A DNA stretch of 64,000 nucleotides, from positions 62,001 to 126,000 of the forward strand of contig JACDGL010000010.1 in NCBI GenBank assembly GCA_013815385.1, written 5' to 3'. The first letter of the stretch is position 1. Each line of letters starts with the position of its first letter. Below the pieces are notes generated by a model that saw nothing but the letters and a program-made list of their open reading frames with translations, searched no databases and was not told the origin of the DNA. This document shows, one piece after another, positions 1-9,363 of this stretch. The stretch is from Taibaiella sp. (GTDB lineage: Bacteria; Bacteroidota; Bacteroidia; Chitinophagales; Chitinophagaceae). Made by a program: the position numbers and the translations under genes.

Positions 1-860
1 AAAACAGAGCTGGCCTTGCTGGTATATAGATTTACCTGAACATCTTCGCCGTGGCGGGTAATAATGAAGTCGGGGATGATCGTATTCTTCACATCGTACC
101 CGCTGCTTTCTATAACCGGGTAAAACTTTAAAGTACCTATCAGGTTCAGCACTACGCGCAGCTCTTCTTCATCAATATTCAGTGCATGGTGTATCTTTTC
201 GAACTGGCGATGCATCAAATCATTATAATGATGCTCTATCAATTTGGTAGCGCAGCGAACATCGGGCCGCTTCTGGTTCATTATTTTAAGCTGCGCCAGT
301 ATACATTCCTGAACGCAGGTAGTCCCTATCCCTATAGGGTCAAGCGTTTGTATAATAGCGAGTGCCTTTTGTACTGTTTCTATTTCTACCAGAGACTGGA
401 ACTGAAAAGAAAGATCATCAGCCACTTCCTCTAATGGCCTATCCATTAAACCCTGGCTATTCAGCAGATCTATGACATATTCCGCCATCATAATATCCTC
501 TTCGGGCAGGTCTAGCAGATGTAGCTGCTGCTTTGCCTCATCTTTGTAATGCAGATGACTGCTTATAGCTATGTTAGGTGTCTGCTCTGTATTGAAATAA
601 TTCTGGTATTCTGATTTGTAATCAGGTGTATCATCATATCCATATTCCTCCCAATCCTGAAAATCCTTTACATCGGTTTTTAATGCTGCATCCGGATCGT
701 CATTATCCTCACTCTTCTGATCCAGGAACGGATTTTCTTCCAGTTCATTCTTTATCCTTTGTTCCAATTCTATAGAATTGAGAAAATATAAGTTTAATAG
801 CTGTATCTGCTGAGGCAAGATCTTCAGTTGCTGACGCTGAGTCTGTTGTTGTGATATCAT
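1..860 (-). CDS. rpoN: RNA polymerase sigma-54 factor, N-terminal part (cut by window edge)
   Basis: Sigma-54 directs RNA polymerase to -24/-12 promoters and needs an AAA+ activator to melt them. The first 286 codons are visible, read leftwards from ATG at 858-860. They begin with the Gln-rich, activator-responsive region I (short QQ pairs, then LKILPQQIQLL and an IELEQRI..ELEENPFL segment), followed by an acidic low-complexity linker rich in D and E (region II) and the start of the core-binding region. The C-terminal DNA-binding RpoN box lies outside the window. The upstream 860-1073 gap is AT-rich and separates it from a divergent histidine kinase. The family assignment is firm from region I alone. 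Confidence 0.93.
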   Translation of the reverse strand, partial: MISQQQTQRQQLKILPQQIQLLNLYFLNSIELEQRIKNELEENPFLDQKSEDNDDPDAALKTDVKDFQDWEEYGYDDTPDYKSEYQNYFNTEQTPNIAISSHLHYKDEAKQQLHLLDLPEEDIMMAEYVIDLLNSQGLMDRPLEEVADDLSFQFQSLVEIETVQKALAIIQTLDPIGIGTTCVQECILAQLKIMNQKRPDVRCATKLIEHHYNDLMHRQFEKIHHALNIDEEELRVVLNLIGTLKFYPVIESSGYDVKNTIIPDFIITRHGEDVQVNLYTSKASSV

Positions 861-1072
861 AGATTTAATGTATTCGGATACTCTTCCATAAAACAACCTT
901 AAAGCCAAAGTTTACCATTTAGTTAAATTTATAATTATAAATAATACCTTATTGAAAACCAACGATTTAAATTATTTTTTTTAGTTAATATCATATGTCC
1001 TATTATCTACTTAGATTTATATTCCAAATCCATTGAGGAATAACTTCTACACTATGTAGAATAGTCTTTAGA

Positions 1073-2470
1073 ATGAAAAAAAGGTTCAGAGGGATAATTA
1101 CTGCATTTTCGGTATCATTTATCATAATGGCGGGACTGTCATTATTTTCTTTAAACCGTTTTTCTGCCCTTGTTAATTACTCCTATTGGGTAGATCACAC
1201 AAACAACGTAATCAACCAGATATACAAAGTACAGAGCGTAATTCGTGATATAGACCGTTTTGAGAGAGGCTATATGCTCACAAAGGATACGATGTATATT
1301 CGCGTCCTGAACAATGCCATAGCGAAGATCACGCCTTATACAGATACGCTAAAGTATCTGACAAAGGATAATGAAAAGGAACAGAACAATATTGTTATCC
1401 TTAAAAGCGATTTTGCCATACGCCTGGCTTATATACGCCAGAACATCAGTTTTGTAGATACTACAATAGTAAGTACGCCTTCCTCTTATTATTACGACGG
1501 GCGCAAGGCAATGCTGAATTGCATGAATGAAGCTAACGCCATGCTGAATGAAGAGAGATCTCTAATGGTGACGAGGAACCAAAGCCGTATCTCTTACGAA
1601 CAAATAACTTCAGCTTCATTAAGATACATACTTACTTCTTTTTGCATAGTGACCATATTGCTCTTTGTTTTTATAGTACGGGAATTAAAAAAAAGAGTGG
1701 CCTACCAGGAAGAATTGCAAAGCAAGGTAATAGATCTGCAACGCAGCCATGCGGAGCTGGAACAGATAGCCCACGCTGCATCGCACGACCTGCAGGAACC
1801 CTTAAGAAAGATACAAGTGTTTACAGACCGTTTTCTGTGGATGCAAAAGGACAAACTGGATGGTGAAGGACGAAAAACAATAGAACGAATTACAGCTGCA
1901 GCCCTGCGCATGCAGGAACTAATAGAAGACCTGGTAGGCCTTACAAGCCTCACCCGCCCGGCAGAGCTACAGCAGATAACGGATCTTAACGCGATCGTTA
2001 TCCATGTAAAAAATGAGTTGGCGCAAAAGATAAACGAACAAAACGCTGCTATAAGTACCAACACACTACCTGAAATATCGGGCTATCCAGACCAGTTGCT
2101 GATATTGTTTCGCGCGCTTTTGGATAACGCGTTAAAATTTTCGCGCCCGGGAATAGAACCTTTAATATCGGTAAACTCTGAGGAATGTATAGCTGATGCA
2201 GCGCTGGAAAAGATAAATCCCGGTACAAAAAACAAGAAGTTCCATGTAGTTACTATAACAGATAATGGGATAGGGTTTGATAATAAGTTCTCTGAAAAAA
2301 TGTTCCAGATATTTCAGAGGCTACACACGCAGCAATCTGAATATACAGGAAAAGGGATAGGGTTGGCTATATGCCAGCGTATAATGGCCAATCATGAAGG
2401 ATATATACTAGGCTACGGCAACATAGGGATAGGCGCCACTTTTAAGCTTTACTTTCCCATCAATAATTAG
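1073..2470 (+). CDS. Membrane sensor histidine kinase (CHASE3-like sensor, HisKA, HATPase_c)
   Basis: 465-aa sensor kinase. A first membrane segment (about residues 7-28) and a second (about 184-203) bracket a ~150-residue periplasmic helical domain of CHASE3 type. The phospho-acceptor is His238 in a SHDLQEPLR motif, the subgroup seen in phytochrome-like kinases. The ATPase has the N box at Asn352 (LLDNALKFS), G1 at 397-402 (DNGIGF), an F box near 411-416 and G2 at 426-432 (GKGIGLA). No response regulator is adjacent, so it is an orphan kinase here and its target is unknown. A hairpin terminator follows directly. Function as a kinase is firm; the signal is not deducible. Confidence 0.9.
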   Translation: MKKRFRGIITAFSVSFIIMAGLSLFSLNRFSALVNYSYWVDHTNNVINQIYKVQSVIRDIDRFERGYMLTKDTMYIRVLNNAIAKITPYTDTLKYLTKDNEKEQNNIVILKSDFAIRLAYIRQNISFVDTTIVSTPSSYYYDGRKAMLNCMNEANAMLNEERSLMVTRNQSRISYEQITSASLRYILTSFCIVTILLFVFIVRELKKRVAYQEELQSKVIDLQRSHAELEQIAHAASHDLQEPLRKIQVFTDRFLWMQKDKLDGEGRKTIERITAAALRMQELIEDLVGLTSLTRPAELQQITDLNAIVIHVKNELAQKINEQNAAISTNTLPEISGYPDQLLILFRALLDNALKFSRPGIEPLISVNSEECIADAALEKINPGTKNKKFHVVTITDNGIGFDNKFSEKMFQIFQRLHTQQSEYTGKGIGLAICQRIMANHEGYILGYGNIGIGATFKLYFPINN

Positions 2471-2495
2471 AAGGAGCGGCTGATAGCCACTCCTT
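2471..2495. terminator. Bidirectional hairpin terminator between convergent genes
   Basis: Arms 2471-2481 and 2485-2495 pair over 11 positions with one mismatch and a 3-nt loop. It starts at the stop codon of the histidine kinase and faces the convergent 123-aa gene. Confidence 0.6.
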
Positions 2496-2521
2496 CATCT
2501 TTACTCCACTTGATAAAATAT

Positions 2522-2893
2522 TTATTCGGGTCTGTTTTTCTTGTGATGTTTTTTACTTATTTCCTGTACCTGGTCCATAAAAGCATTCACGCTCACATCA
2601 GCATAAGTACCGTATGCATCTATTAGACTTCCCTTTAATCCATCTTCGGTTTCTATCACATACATGATCGCATTATCTGCTGGATCTGATTGTCCTTCAA
2701 ACCGGTAAAAATTTATTACTTCTACCTGCTCTGCATTGTAATATTTATCCTTAGCCTGTGCCAGTAATCCCTGAGGTGTTACTTTAAAGCTTTCCGTATA
2801 CCCATCCTTAACCACTTTGTTTACACAAGAGGTCAATGTATTCATAAACGGGATTATGTCGTTTTCCTCATCTTTATTTTCTTGTGTCCACAT
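2522..2893 (-). CDS. Small conserved hypothetical protein (123 aa)
   Basis: Acidic soluble protein with no signal peptide. The core (LTSCVNKVVKDGYTESFKV, then FYRFEGQSDPAD, YVIETEDGLKGSLIDAYGTYAD) resembles a small Bacteroidota family that automatic pipelines sometimes label phosphoribosylpyrophosphate synthetase. It is far too short and lacks the PRPP-binding loop, so that label should not be propagated. An internal Met at residue 17 (ATG at 2843-2845) sits exactly where the conserved part begins and is an alternative start. It lies next to another stress-type small protein on the same strand. Existence of the gene is likely; function is unknown. Confidence 0.7.
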   Translation of the reverse strand: MWTQENKDEENDIIPFMNTLTSCVNKVVKDGYTESFKVTPQGLLAQAKDKYYNAEQVEVINFYRFEGQSDPADNAIMYVIETEDGLKGSLIDAYGTYADVSVNAFMDQVQEISKKHHKKNRPE

Positions 2894-3066
2894 ATAATTA
2901 GTTTACAGCGAATGTAGTAAAATCTCTGCCATCGCAGATTATGTTTATTTTATGGCTCATGAAATATCAACTATTTTACAATCAATTAATTACATAAATA
3001 ATATTATATAATTATTAGTAAATAATATTTATAACTTTCTATAATGTAGAAAGCGTTCTACAGGAT

Positions 3067-3098
3067 AAAAAAATGGGAGAAGCATCTTTGCCCTCCCA
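3067..3098 (-). terminator. Intrinsic terminator of the four-helix-bundle gene
   Basis: Inverted 6-bp arms TGGGAG (3074-3079) and CTCCCA (3093-3098) with a 13-nt loop. Read on the minus strand the hairpin is followed by a T run (3067-3073). Confidence 0.5.
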
Positions 3099-3116
3099 TC
3101 TTTATAAAACTTGTAT

Positions 3117-3197
3117 TTATTTCCATTTGTTCTGGAGATAGCGGCACATAGCAAGGTGAGACTTTAACCTTGGAAGCGTCGCAGGATATCCAATCAA
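3117..3197 (-). other. 26-codon in-frame reading stretch directly after a stop codon
   Basis: Right after the TAA of the DUF2383-type gene the same frame stays open for TTG plus 25 codons (PATLPRLKSHLAMCRYLQNK core) before TAA at 3117-3119. It ends just before the terminator. It could be chance, a degraded C-terminal extension or a tiny overlapping gene. No ribosome-binding support is visible. Confidence 0.25.
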
Positions 3198-3659
3198 TTA
3201 GGCGTTGTGAGCGTCACGATATTTTTTTATTATATCATGCGAGTTCTTAAGGGAACGCTGCTGCTCTGCTATTAGCGTTACGGCATCACCCGGCAATTCA
3301 TTTCCTTCACCCATGGCTGCTTCATATGATCTTTGTGCTGCATCTTCACCAAACTCACAAGATGACAGTATAGCTTTGCGGTCGCTGCCGGTAAAAGTTG
3401 CCTTTACATCCATCCATGCCCTGTATATTTTACCAGAAGTAGTGGTACCACTCTCTACAGTGCCACCATGCTGGCGTATTTTATTCACAAGCTCCAGTTT
3501 GTATTGTTCGCTTTCCTTTACCATGCCTTCGAACATCCCTTTCAGGTCTACATCCAGGTCTTTAGTTTCGTTAATAGCACGCTGATAGCCAGCCACCCTA
3601 TCATTATTGATCTTCACCAGGTCATTCAGTACATCGTTGGTTGTTTCCTTGGTATTCAT
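3198..3659 (-). CDS. PA2169/DUF2383 family four-helix-bundle protein
   Basis: 153-aa all-helical, acidic cytosolic protein of the ferritin-like DUF2383 family. Conserved stretches include LVKINNDRVAGYQRA, a central KLELVNKIRQHGG turn, WMDVKATFTGSDRKAIL and a final helix ending HDIIKKYRDAHNA. Members are stress-associated and are often found beside general-stress genes, but no enzymatic role is established. It is transcribed away from the DUF7935 gene across a short divergent intergenic region (3660-3780). Its own terminator lies about 100 bp past the stop. The stop codon is followed in frame by 26 sense codons, noted separately. Confidence 0.82.
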   Translation of the reverse strand: MNTKETTNDVLNDLVKINNDRVAGYQRAINETKDLDVDLKGMFEGMVKESEQYKLELVNKIRQHGGTVESGTTTSGKIYRAWMDVKATFTGSDRKAILSSCEFGEDAAQRSYEAAMGEGNELPGDAVTLIAEQQRSLKNSHDIIKKYRDAHNA

Positions 3660-3780
3660 AAATACGGTTTTATGTTTTATTAAGTCTTCTAAAAATTATG
3701 CCATTTGTTTTCTCCTGTTTTAGTGTCCCAAAATGTGTAAAAAATAAATTATCACTCTAAAACGTGTTATTTTGCGCCCA

Positions 3781-4338
3781 ATGGAAAGTAATATGATGCA
3801 AAGTGTATTAGAAATATTGAAGTATACAATACCCGCACTGGTAGTACTGCTGGCAAGCTACCTGATAGTGCAGAAATTTGTGGTATCTGAAACGCAACGG
3901 AAGCAACTTGCTTTGTTGCATGACACACAGGATATTACCCTGCGCCTGCGCCTGCAGGCATATGAGCGCCTTGTTTTGTTTGTAGAGCGCCTGCACCCCA
4001 GGCAACTGATACCAAGGGTGTATGAATCGTCAATGACTGTATTGGAGCTGCAGCAGATGCTGATATTCAATATCAAAACAGAATTTGAACACAATCTTTC
4101 CCAGCAGCTATATGTATCCAAACAGGTGTGGGATACCGTAAAAAGTGTGAAAGAGCAGGAGATAAATATGATCAGCAATATAGCGCAGCAACTGAAACCC
4201 GATGCGCCGGCCAAAGAACTGCACATGCGTATGGTGGATTATATACTGACCACTGATTCTGAAATGCCTACCGACATAGCGCTACACATCATTAACGATG
4301 AGGCGAAACAAATACTGCAATACGGACCGGGAAAATAA
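3781..4338 (+). CDS. DUF7935-like membrane-anchored hypothetical protein
   Basis: 185-aa protein with one N-terminal membrane helix (about residues 10-28) and a helical, charged cytoplasmic domain (LRLQAYERLVLFVERLHPRQLIPR...). This architecture matches a Bacteroidota-only family (DUF7935) without known function. I start it at ATG 3781; a TTG three codons upstream (3772) is possible but less likely. It ends 20 nt before the GTG of the mutase gene, so the two are probably cotranscribed, but this does not establish a functional link. Confidence 0.75.
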   Translation: MESNMMQSVLEILKYTIPALVVLLASYLIVQKFVVSETQRKQLALLHDTQDITLRLRLQAYERLVLFVERLHPRQLIPRVYESSMTVLELQQMLIFNIKTEFEHNLSQQLYVSKQVWDTVKSVKEQEINMISNIAQQLKPDAPAKELHMRMVDYILTTDSEMPTDIALHIINDEAKQILQYGPGK

Positions 4339-4358
4339 CCCAGATATAATATACTGCT

Positions 4359-5912
4359 GTGAGCGAAAAAAAGGTAATTACTGATTCCGGTATCATCATC
4401 AACAGGCTGTATGATAAGCCGGTACCTATGAGTGAGCAACCCGGAAAATTTCCATTTACCAGGGGCATACATGCAGCTATGTACCGGGACAAGTTGTGGA
4501 CAATGCGGCAATATGCAGGATTCAGCACAGCAGAGGAATCGAACAAGCGCTATCATTATCTGCTGGGACAGGGGGTGAGCGGGCTCTCTGTGGCATTTGA
4601 CCTCCCCACGCAGATAGGCTATGATTCGGACCATACTATGGCCGACGGCGAAGTAGGTAAGGTAGGAGTAGCTATTGATTCACTGGAAGATATGGAGCGC
4701 CTTTTTGCCGGCATAGATCTGCAGGAAGTTTCTACTTCTATGACCATTAATGCTACCGCTTTTATACTACTGGCCTTTTATATTGCCCTGGCCAAGAAAC
4801 AAGGAACAGACATAAAAACGATATCTGGCACTATACAGAACGATATACTGAAAGAGTACGCGGCGCGCGGTACTTATATATATCCACCGGCCCCCTCTAT
4901 GAGGCTTATAACGGACATATTTGAATATTGCAGCAATGAAGTACCCAAATGGAATACCATTTCCATATCAGGCTACCATATACGCGAGGCCGGGTCTAAT
5001 GCAGTACAGGAGCTTGCCTTTACATTAGCCAATGGCAAAGCATACCTAAAGGCAGCTATCGATAAAGGATTGGACATTAATATTTTTGCCCAACGCCTGT
5101 CGTTTTTTTTTAACGCACACAATAACCTTTTTGAAGAAGTAGCCAAGTTTCGTGCTGCCAGGAGGATGTGGGCAAAAATAACTACAGACCTGGGCGCTAC
5201 TGATGCTAAGGCGCAGATGCTGCGTTTCCATACACAGACCGGGGGCAGCACACTTACAGCACCACAACCTAAAAATAATATAGCCCGCGTTACCATACAA
5301 GCGCTAAGCGCTGTATTGGGCGGCACCCAATCGTTGCATACCAATGGGTACGATGAAGCCCTTTCTTTGCCAACAGAAGAAGCGGCAACTATAGCATTGC
5401 GCACCCAACAGATAGTGGCTTTCGAAAGCGGGGTAACAGATACTGTAGACCCACTCGCAGGATCGTACTATGTAGAAGCGCTGACCAATGAGGTAGAAGC
5501 TGCTGCATGGAAGCTGATAGAAAAGATAGATGTAATGGGTGGCGCTGTAAAAGCAATAGAAGAGCATTTTATGCAGGATGAAATAGCCCGTTCGTCTTAT
5601 GCCTATAACAAAGCAATAGAGAGTAACGAAAAAACAATAGTGGGTGTTAACAAATTCACCTCAAAAGATATAGGAAGTACTCCCCTATTTAAGATCGATG
5701 ATTCCATCCGGCAGGAACAATCGGAAAAACTAAGAGTGTTGCGGGGAAAAAGGGATAACAATAAAGTGAAAATGTGCCTTGAAACTATTAAAGAAAAAGC
5801 AGCGACCACCGATAACCTGATGCCTTATGTAATAGATGCAGTAGAGCACCTGTGCACACTGGGTGAAATTGCAGATACACTGAGAGAAGTGTGGGGTGAA
5901 TATAAAGGTTAA
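4359..5912 (+). CDS. Acyl-CoA (methylmalonyl-CoA type) mutase, catalytic large subunit without B12 domain
   Basis: 517-aa TIM-barrel half of an adenosylcobalamin-dependent acyl-CoA mutase, which isomerises methylmalonyl-CoA and succinyl-CoA in propionate metabolism. Landmarks are [13 protein letters not shown] (48-62), [17 protein letters not shown] (157-167), YPPAPSMRL and [10 protein letters not shown]. Tyr52 and Arg170 are 118 residues apart, the spacing of the Tyr89/Arg207 pair that selects methylmalonyl-CoA in the classical enzyme. Isobutyryl-CoA mutases carry Phe/Gln at these places. The C-terminal cobalamin domain (DxHxxG) is missing, so a separate B12 subunit must exist outside this window. 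The start is GTG at 4359. The MeaB chaperone is encoded 28 kb away. The stop overlaps the convergent DUF3810 gene by 4 bp. Confidence 0.92.
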   Translation: MSEKKVITDSGIIINRLYDKPVPMSEQPGKFPFTRGIHAAMYRDKLWTMRQYAGFSTAEESNKRYHYLLGQGVSGLSVAFDLPTQIGYDSDHTMADGEVGKVGVAIDSLEDMERLFAGIDLQEVSTSMTINATAFILLAFYIALAKKQGTDIKTISGTIQNDILKEYAARGTYIYPPAPSMRLITDIFEYCSNEVPKWNTISISGYHIREAGSNAVQELAFTLANGKAYLKAAIDKGLDINIFAQRLSFFFNAHNNLFEEVAKFRAARRMWAKITTDLGATDAKAQMLRFHTQTGGSTLTAPQPKNNIARVTIQALSAVLGGTQSLHTNGYDEALSLPTEEAATIALRTQQIVAFESGVTDTVDPLAGSYYVEALTNEVEAAAWKLIEKIDVMGGAVKAIEEHFMQDEIARSSYAYNKAIESNEKTIVGVNKFTSKDIGSTPLFKIDDSIRQEQSEKLRVLRGKRDNNKVKMCLETIKEKAATTDNLMPYVIDAVEHLCTLGEIADTLREVWGEYKG

Positions 5913-6991
5913 GGCACAGGTATCTTTCTTATGCCGTTTGCAATACGGTCTTTCTCCCACTCCCATGCAGTAATAGCTACCTCATCGTAGCTCATAATAC
6001 CCCCCTTCTGGTGCTGCATGCGCAGGTATTGATCGTACAGCCTGCCGGAGTACTTGCCCCATTTGCTGTAGTGTTTCATCCGGATGGCCCTCAGGGTATC
6101 AATATGCGCCAGGGTAATACTGTTCAGTTGCAGCTTTAATTGCTTAGCCAATACAGAATCGCGGTCGCGTACTATAGACTGCGCATAGAGCCAGATATTA
6201 AAATAACAGGAATAGCGGAATAAACTATCGCTTGATGTAATGCCTACAGCATAGGACATCAGGTTGGCATCACCCTCGGCAGCTATACCGCACTGGTGCG
6301 CCAATTCATGGCATACTACAAATGGCAGCATGAATGCAGGCAGCAAAGCATTAACCTGCGCCTCACCGGTAAAAGGATTATAATACCCCTGTATGTGAAA
6401 GTTCTCCATCTTATTGCCAAAAAGCGAACGCTTAGCACTAAGCGCCATTGGCTTATTAGTATCCACATACAAATGATAGTACTCTGATGAATGGTGAGCA
6501 ATATCTCTGAAAGGCAATGCATGATAATGCGGCGCATAATCATTCAGCTTTTGTATCAGGTATTTATCAAAGGCGACCATGCCTGTGTCTTTACTATTAC
6601 CGGCAGGCACCAGATGCCAATACTTAGCGAGCGGTGTGCGATGATAATTGGCACCCCAACCCACGATGAATAATATATAAAACACACCTGCGGCAATAAG
6701 TGTATGAAGAAAGGATGATATAAGATTGCCGGTAAATAAGCGGATACGCACAAGGTAGTAGATCCACTTAATGACCAGGAGGATAAGAACAACTGCAATG
6801 ATTACATAGATAAAATCGCCGATGCTAAATGGCACATAACCGAACAGAACATTTCTTAATGACTGGTAGGGAATAAAGACATACTTTTCATAGTGTAGTA
6901 ATAAAAGAGGATGGCGCGGCAGCCCGTATTCGATCAGGGTGAGCGAAATAATGACAGCCAGCAACAGTAATATTTTGTTCTTATACCTCAT
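5909..6991 (-). CDS. DUF3810 membrane protein with zinc-metallopeptidase motif
   Basis: 360-aa integral membrane protein. Three hydrophobic segments lie near residues 7-20, 60-80 and 93-112, followed by a soluble domain. That domain holds HELAH (228-232) and a downstream Glu239 (GIAAEGDAN), a gluzincin-like arrangement, so a membrane-tethered protease activity is plausible. The family is annotated only as DUF3810 and no substrate is known. It is convergent with the mutase gene, sharing the TTAA at 5909-5912 as both stop codons. Its start lies about 100 bp from the divergent exonuclease gene. Confidence 0.85.
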   Translation of the reverse strand: MRYKNKILLLLAVIISLTLIEYGLPRHPLLLLHYEKYVFIPYQSLRNVLFGYVPFSIGDFIYVIIAVVLILLVIKWIYYLVRIRLFTGNLISSFLHTLIAAGVFYILFIVGWGANYHRTPLAKYWHLVPAGNSKDTGMVAFDKYLIQKLNDYAPHYHALPFRDIAHHSSEYYHLYVDTNKPMALSAKRSLFGNKMENFHIQGYYNPFTGEAQVNALLPAFMLPFVVCHELAHQCGIAAEGDANLMSYAVGITSSDSLFRYSCYFNIWLYAQSIVRDRDSVLAKQLKLQLNSITLAHIDTLRAIRMKHYSKWGKYSGRLYDQYLRMQHQKGGIMSYDEVAITAWEWEKDRIANGIRKIPVP

Positions 6992-7096
6992 CCTAAGCGG
7001 GGAACAATTTTAGTAACTGTACTATCAGCACCTGAACACGGAAAGAGGATAGCATTATAAAGTAACTAACAAAATCTGTACCGAATACAGTTTATT

Positions 7097-8086
7097 ATGG
7101 CATTGATAACATTTACAGACAAGGGGCTCTACTGCAACCAGGGAGATTTCTATATAGATCCCTGGAAGCCGGTAAAGCGCGCTGTGATAACACATGCCCA
7201 TTCAGACCATTCACGGTATGGCAACGGACTGTATCTGGCACACCGCGATAGCTACTATATCATGAAAGCACGCCTAGGAGAAGATATCCGGATACAGACC
7301 GCTGCTTATAATCAGTCATTAAATATAAATAACGTTACTATTTCATTTCATCCTGCCGGGCATATCATCGGTTCTGCACAGATACGGATAGAATATAAGG
7401 GAGAAGTATGGGTAGTATCAGGCGATTATAAAATAGAAGATGACGGGCTAACCGTTCCATTTGAACCCGTAAAATGCAACACATTCATTACGGAGAGTAC
7501 CTTTGGGCTGCCCATATACCAGTGGCAGCCACAATCTGTTATTATTGAAAACATAAATAAGTGGATACAGACCAACCAGGCCAATGGAAGAAATAGTGTA
7601 CTGACTGCGTATAGCCTTGGCAAAGCGCAGCGGCTGATACATGCACTGGCACCGTACGGATATAAATTTTATGTACATGGCGCGGTGTACAATATGCAGG
7701 AAGCCATACAGCAAACCATGCCTTTTCCGCCTGTTACTTATTTGCGTACCGATATGCCAAAAGACGTGGTAAAGGATGGAGTAATTATTGTTCCCCCCTC
7801 TGCTGATAGCAGTCCGTGGATGAAACGGTGGCAGCCCTATGCGCTGGGCGTATGCAGCGGGTGGATGCAGGTACGGGGTGCACAGCGCAGGCGCAACGCA
7901 GATGAAGGCTTTGCCCTGAGCGACCATGCAGATTGGCCAGGCCTGCTGGATGCAGTAAAGGCAACCGGAGCCGAGAATATTTATGCAACCCATGGCTTTA
8001 CCAGTGTACTGGCCCGCTACCTGCGCGAAGTGTATCACCTGAATGCGGATATTGTAAAGACCAGCTTTGGGGAGGATGAGGAATAA
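7097..8086 (+). CDS. Ligase-associated DNA exonuclease (metallo-beta-lactamase / beta-CASP-like)
   Basis: 329-aa metallo-beta-lactamase-fold nuclease of the family described as putative mRNA 3'-end processing factor or DNA-ligase-associated exonuclease. The zinc motif HAHSDH is at residues 33-38, followed by PAGHIIGSAQI, SGDYK and ESTFG. A C-terminal ALSDHADW supplies further metal ligands. The usual neighbours, an ATP-dependent DNA ligase and a DEAD-box helicase, are not next to it: DUF3810 is upstream and ispH downstream. It is cytosolic. The role in DNA end processing is by family resemblance. Confidence 0.88.
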   Translation: MALITFTDKGLYCNQGDFYIDPWKPVKRAVITHAHSDHSRYGNGLYLAHRDSYYIMKARLGEDIRIQTAAYNQSLNINNVTISFHPAGHIIGSAQIRIEYKGEVWVVSGDYKIEDDGLTVPFEPVKCNTFITESTFGLPIYQWQPQSVIIENINKWIQTNQANGRNSVLTAYSLGKAQRLIHALAPYGYKFYVHGAVYNMQEAIQQTMPFPPVTYLRTDMPKDVVKDGVIIVPPSADSSPWMKRWQPYALGVCSGWMQVRGAQRRRNADEGFALSDHADWPGLLDAVKATGAENIYATHGFTSVLARYLREVYHLNADIVKTSFGEDEE

Positions 8087-8099
8087 TAAAGTAACTTTG
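8066..8099 (+). promoter_or_regulatory. Predicted Bacteroidota promoter for ispH
   Basis: TTTG at 8066-8069 and TAACTTTG at 8092-8099 match the -33 and -7 boxes (TTTG / TAnnTTTG) with a 22-nt spacer. The ispH ATG is at 8117, leaving a leader of about 12 nt. The promoter lies across the end of the exonuclease gene. Confidence 0.5.
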
Positions 8100-8116
8100 C
8101 ACCCTTAGTTTTCCTG

Positions 8117-9346
8117 ATGAAATCATTTGATGTTCCTGTCCACTACCGCAGTCCGCTGGTAACAGCAATAAAGAATAAGCGCAAGGCGGATGATAAGATG
8201 AAGAAGGATTTTACCCCTTCTATCCTCCGGCTGGGGTCTTTACACATTATCCTTGCCCGTCATTTTGGTTTTTGCTATGGGGTAGAGAATGCTATCGAGA
8301 TAGCCTTCCGTGCCGTGGCAGAAAATTCCGGCAAAAGGGTCTTCCTGCTTAGTGAAATGATCCATAACCCCGGCGTAAATGCAGACCTGCAACAACTTGG
8401 TGTTCACTTTATTATGGATACCCATGGTAAGCTGCTGATGGATTGGGAAGCACTGACCAGTAATGATATTGTTATAATACCTGCCTTTGGCACTACACTG
8501 GAGCTGGAACAAAAGCTGCGTGATAAAGGAATAGAACCTACCCACTACGAAACTACCTGCCCCTTTGTAGAGCGCGTATGGAACAAAGCAGAGAAAATAG
8601 GAAAAGAAGGCTATACTATAATAGTGCATGGCAAACCAAAGCATGAAGAAACAAGGGCTACCTTCTCTCACAGTAAAGCGCATACGCCTACAATAGTTGT
8701 AAAAGACATAGACCAGGCACAGCACCTGGCACAATACATAACCGGCAGCCTGCCCACCGGAAATTTTTATGATGACTTCAGAGGACAGTACTCCCAGGGA
8801 TTTGATATTACCAAAGACCTGCAACGAATAGGGGTAGTAAACCAGACCACTATGCTGGCGAGCGAAACACAGGCTATTGCAGATTATCTGAAACAGGTAA
8901 TGGCTAGCCATTATAAACTACCTATAGATAATGTGCAGGAACGCTTTGCTGATACAAAGGATACACTCTGCTATGCCACCAATGATAACCAAAGCGCCGT
9001 GCAGGGCCTGCTGGAATCAGAAGCCCACTTTGCATTAGTAATTGGTGGCTATAATAGCTCCAATACATCGCACCTTGTGGAGCTGTGCGAACAAAAACTG
9101 CCGACTTACTTTATTAAAGATGAACATTGCCTGCTATCTGCCGATGAGATACAGCATTTTGATCTGCACACACATACTGAGAAGACCACAAGCGGCTATA
9201 TGACCAATGAACGGCCATTATCTGTTATGGTTACATCCGGTGCATCATGCCCCGATGCACTGGTAGAGCGGGTGATAAAAAAGCTGGCATCCCTTACTGA
9301 TAATGCCCCACATATTGAAGAAGTAACTGATAGCTGGTTGAGGTAA
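8117..9346 (+). CDS. ispH: 4-hydroxy-3-methylbut-2-enyl diphosphate reductase (long form)
   Basis: Last enzyme of the MEP pathway. It reduces HMBPP to IPP and DMAPP with a [4Fe-4S] cluster. The three cluster cysteines are Cys53 (HFGFCYGV), Cys148 (ETTCPFV) and Cys285 (DTLCYATND). NQTTML near 242-247 and the TSGASCP loop near 373-379 are also family hallmarks. At 409 aa it is the long Bacteroidota version, with an N-terminal extension before the first motif and an insertion around residues 210-235, compared with ~316 aa in E. coli. A second Met at residue 28 could be an alternative start. It probably has its own promoter. Confidence 0.96.
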   Translation: MKSFDVPVHYRSPLVTAIKNKRKADDKMKKDFTPSILRLGSLHIILARHFGFCYGVENAIEIAFRAVAENSGKRVFLLSEMIHNPGVNADLQQLGVHFIMDTHGKLLMDWEALTSNDIVIIPAFGTTLELEQKLRDKGIEPTHYETTCPFVERVWNKAEKIGKEGYTIIVHGKPKHEETRATFSHSKAHTPTIVVKDIDQAQHLAQYITGSLPTGNFYDDFRGQYSQGFDITKDLQRIGVVNQTTMLASETQAIADYLKQVMASHYKLPIDNVQERFADTKDTLCYATNDNQSAVQGLLESEAHFALVIGGYNSSNTSHLVELCEQKLPTYFIKDEHCLLSADEIQHFDLHTHTEKTTSGYMTNERPLSVMVTSGASCPDALVERVIKKLASLTDNAPHIEEVTDSWLR

Positions 9347-9363
9347 ACAGACTAATACTAAAA

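Larger units (their letters stand above)
2894..3197. other. Intergenic stretch of 304 bp
   Basis: Very AT-rich between 2930 and 3060 with runs of TAAT/ATAATAT. It contains the terminator of the DUF2383-type gene (3067-3098) and a 26-codon in-frame reading stretch directly after that gene's stop (3117-3197). The AT-rich part probably holds the promoter of the 123-aa gene. Nothing else is recognisable. Confidence 0.5.

Noticed and set aside
186-434. 82-aa plus-strand frame at the window start
   Set aside because: It is antisense to rpoN, whose region I and acidic linker are clear on the minus strand.
7448-8038. 196-aa frame antisense to the exonuclease gene
   Set aside because: Codon structure and motifs belong to the plus-strand metallo-beta-lactamase gene.
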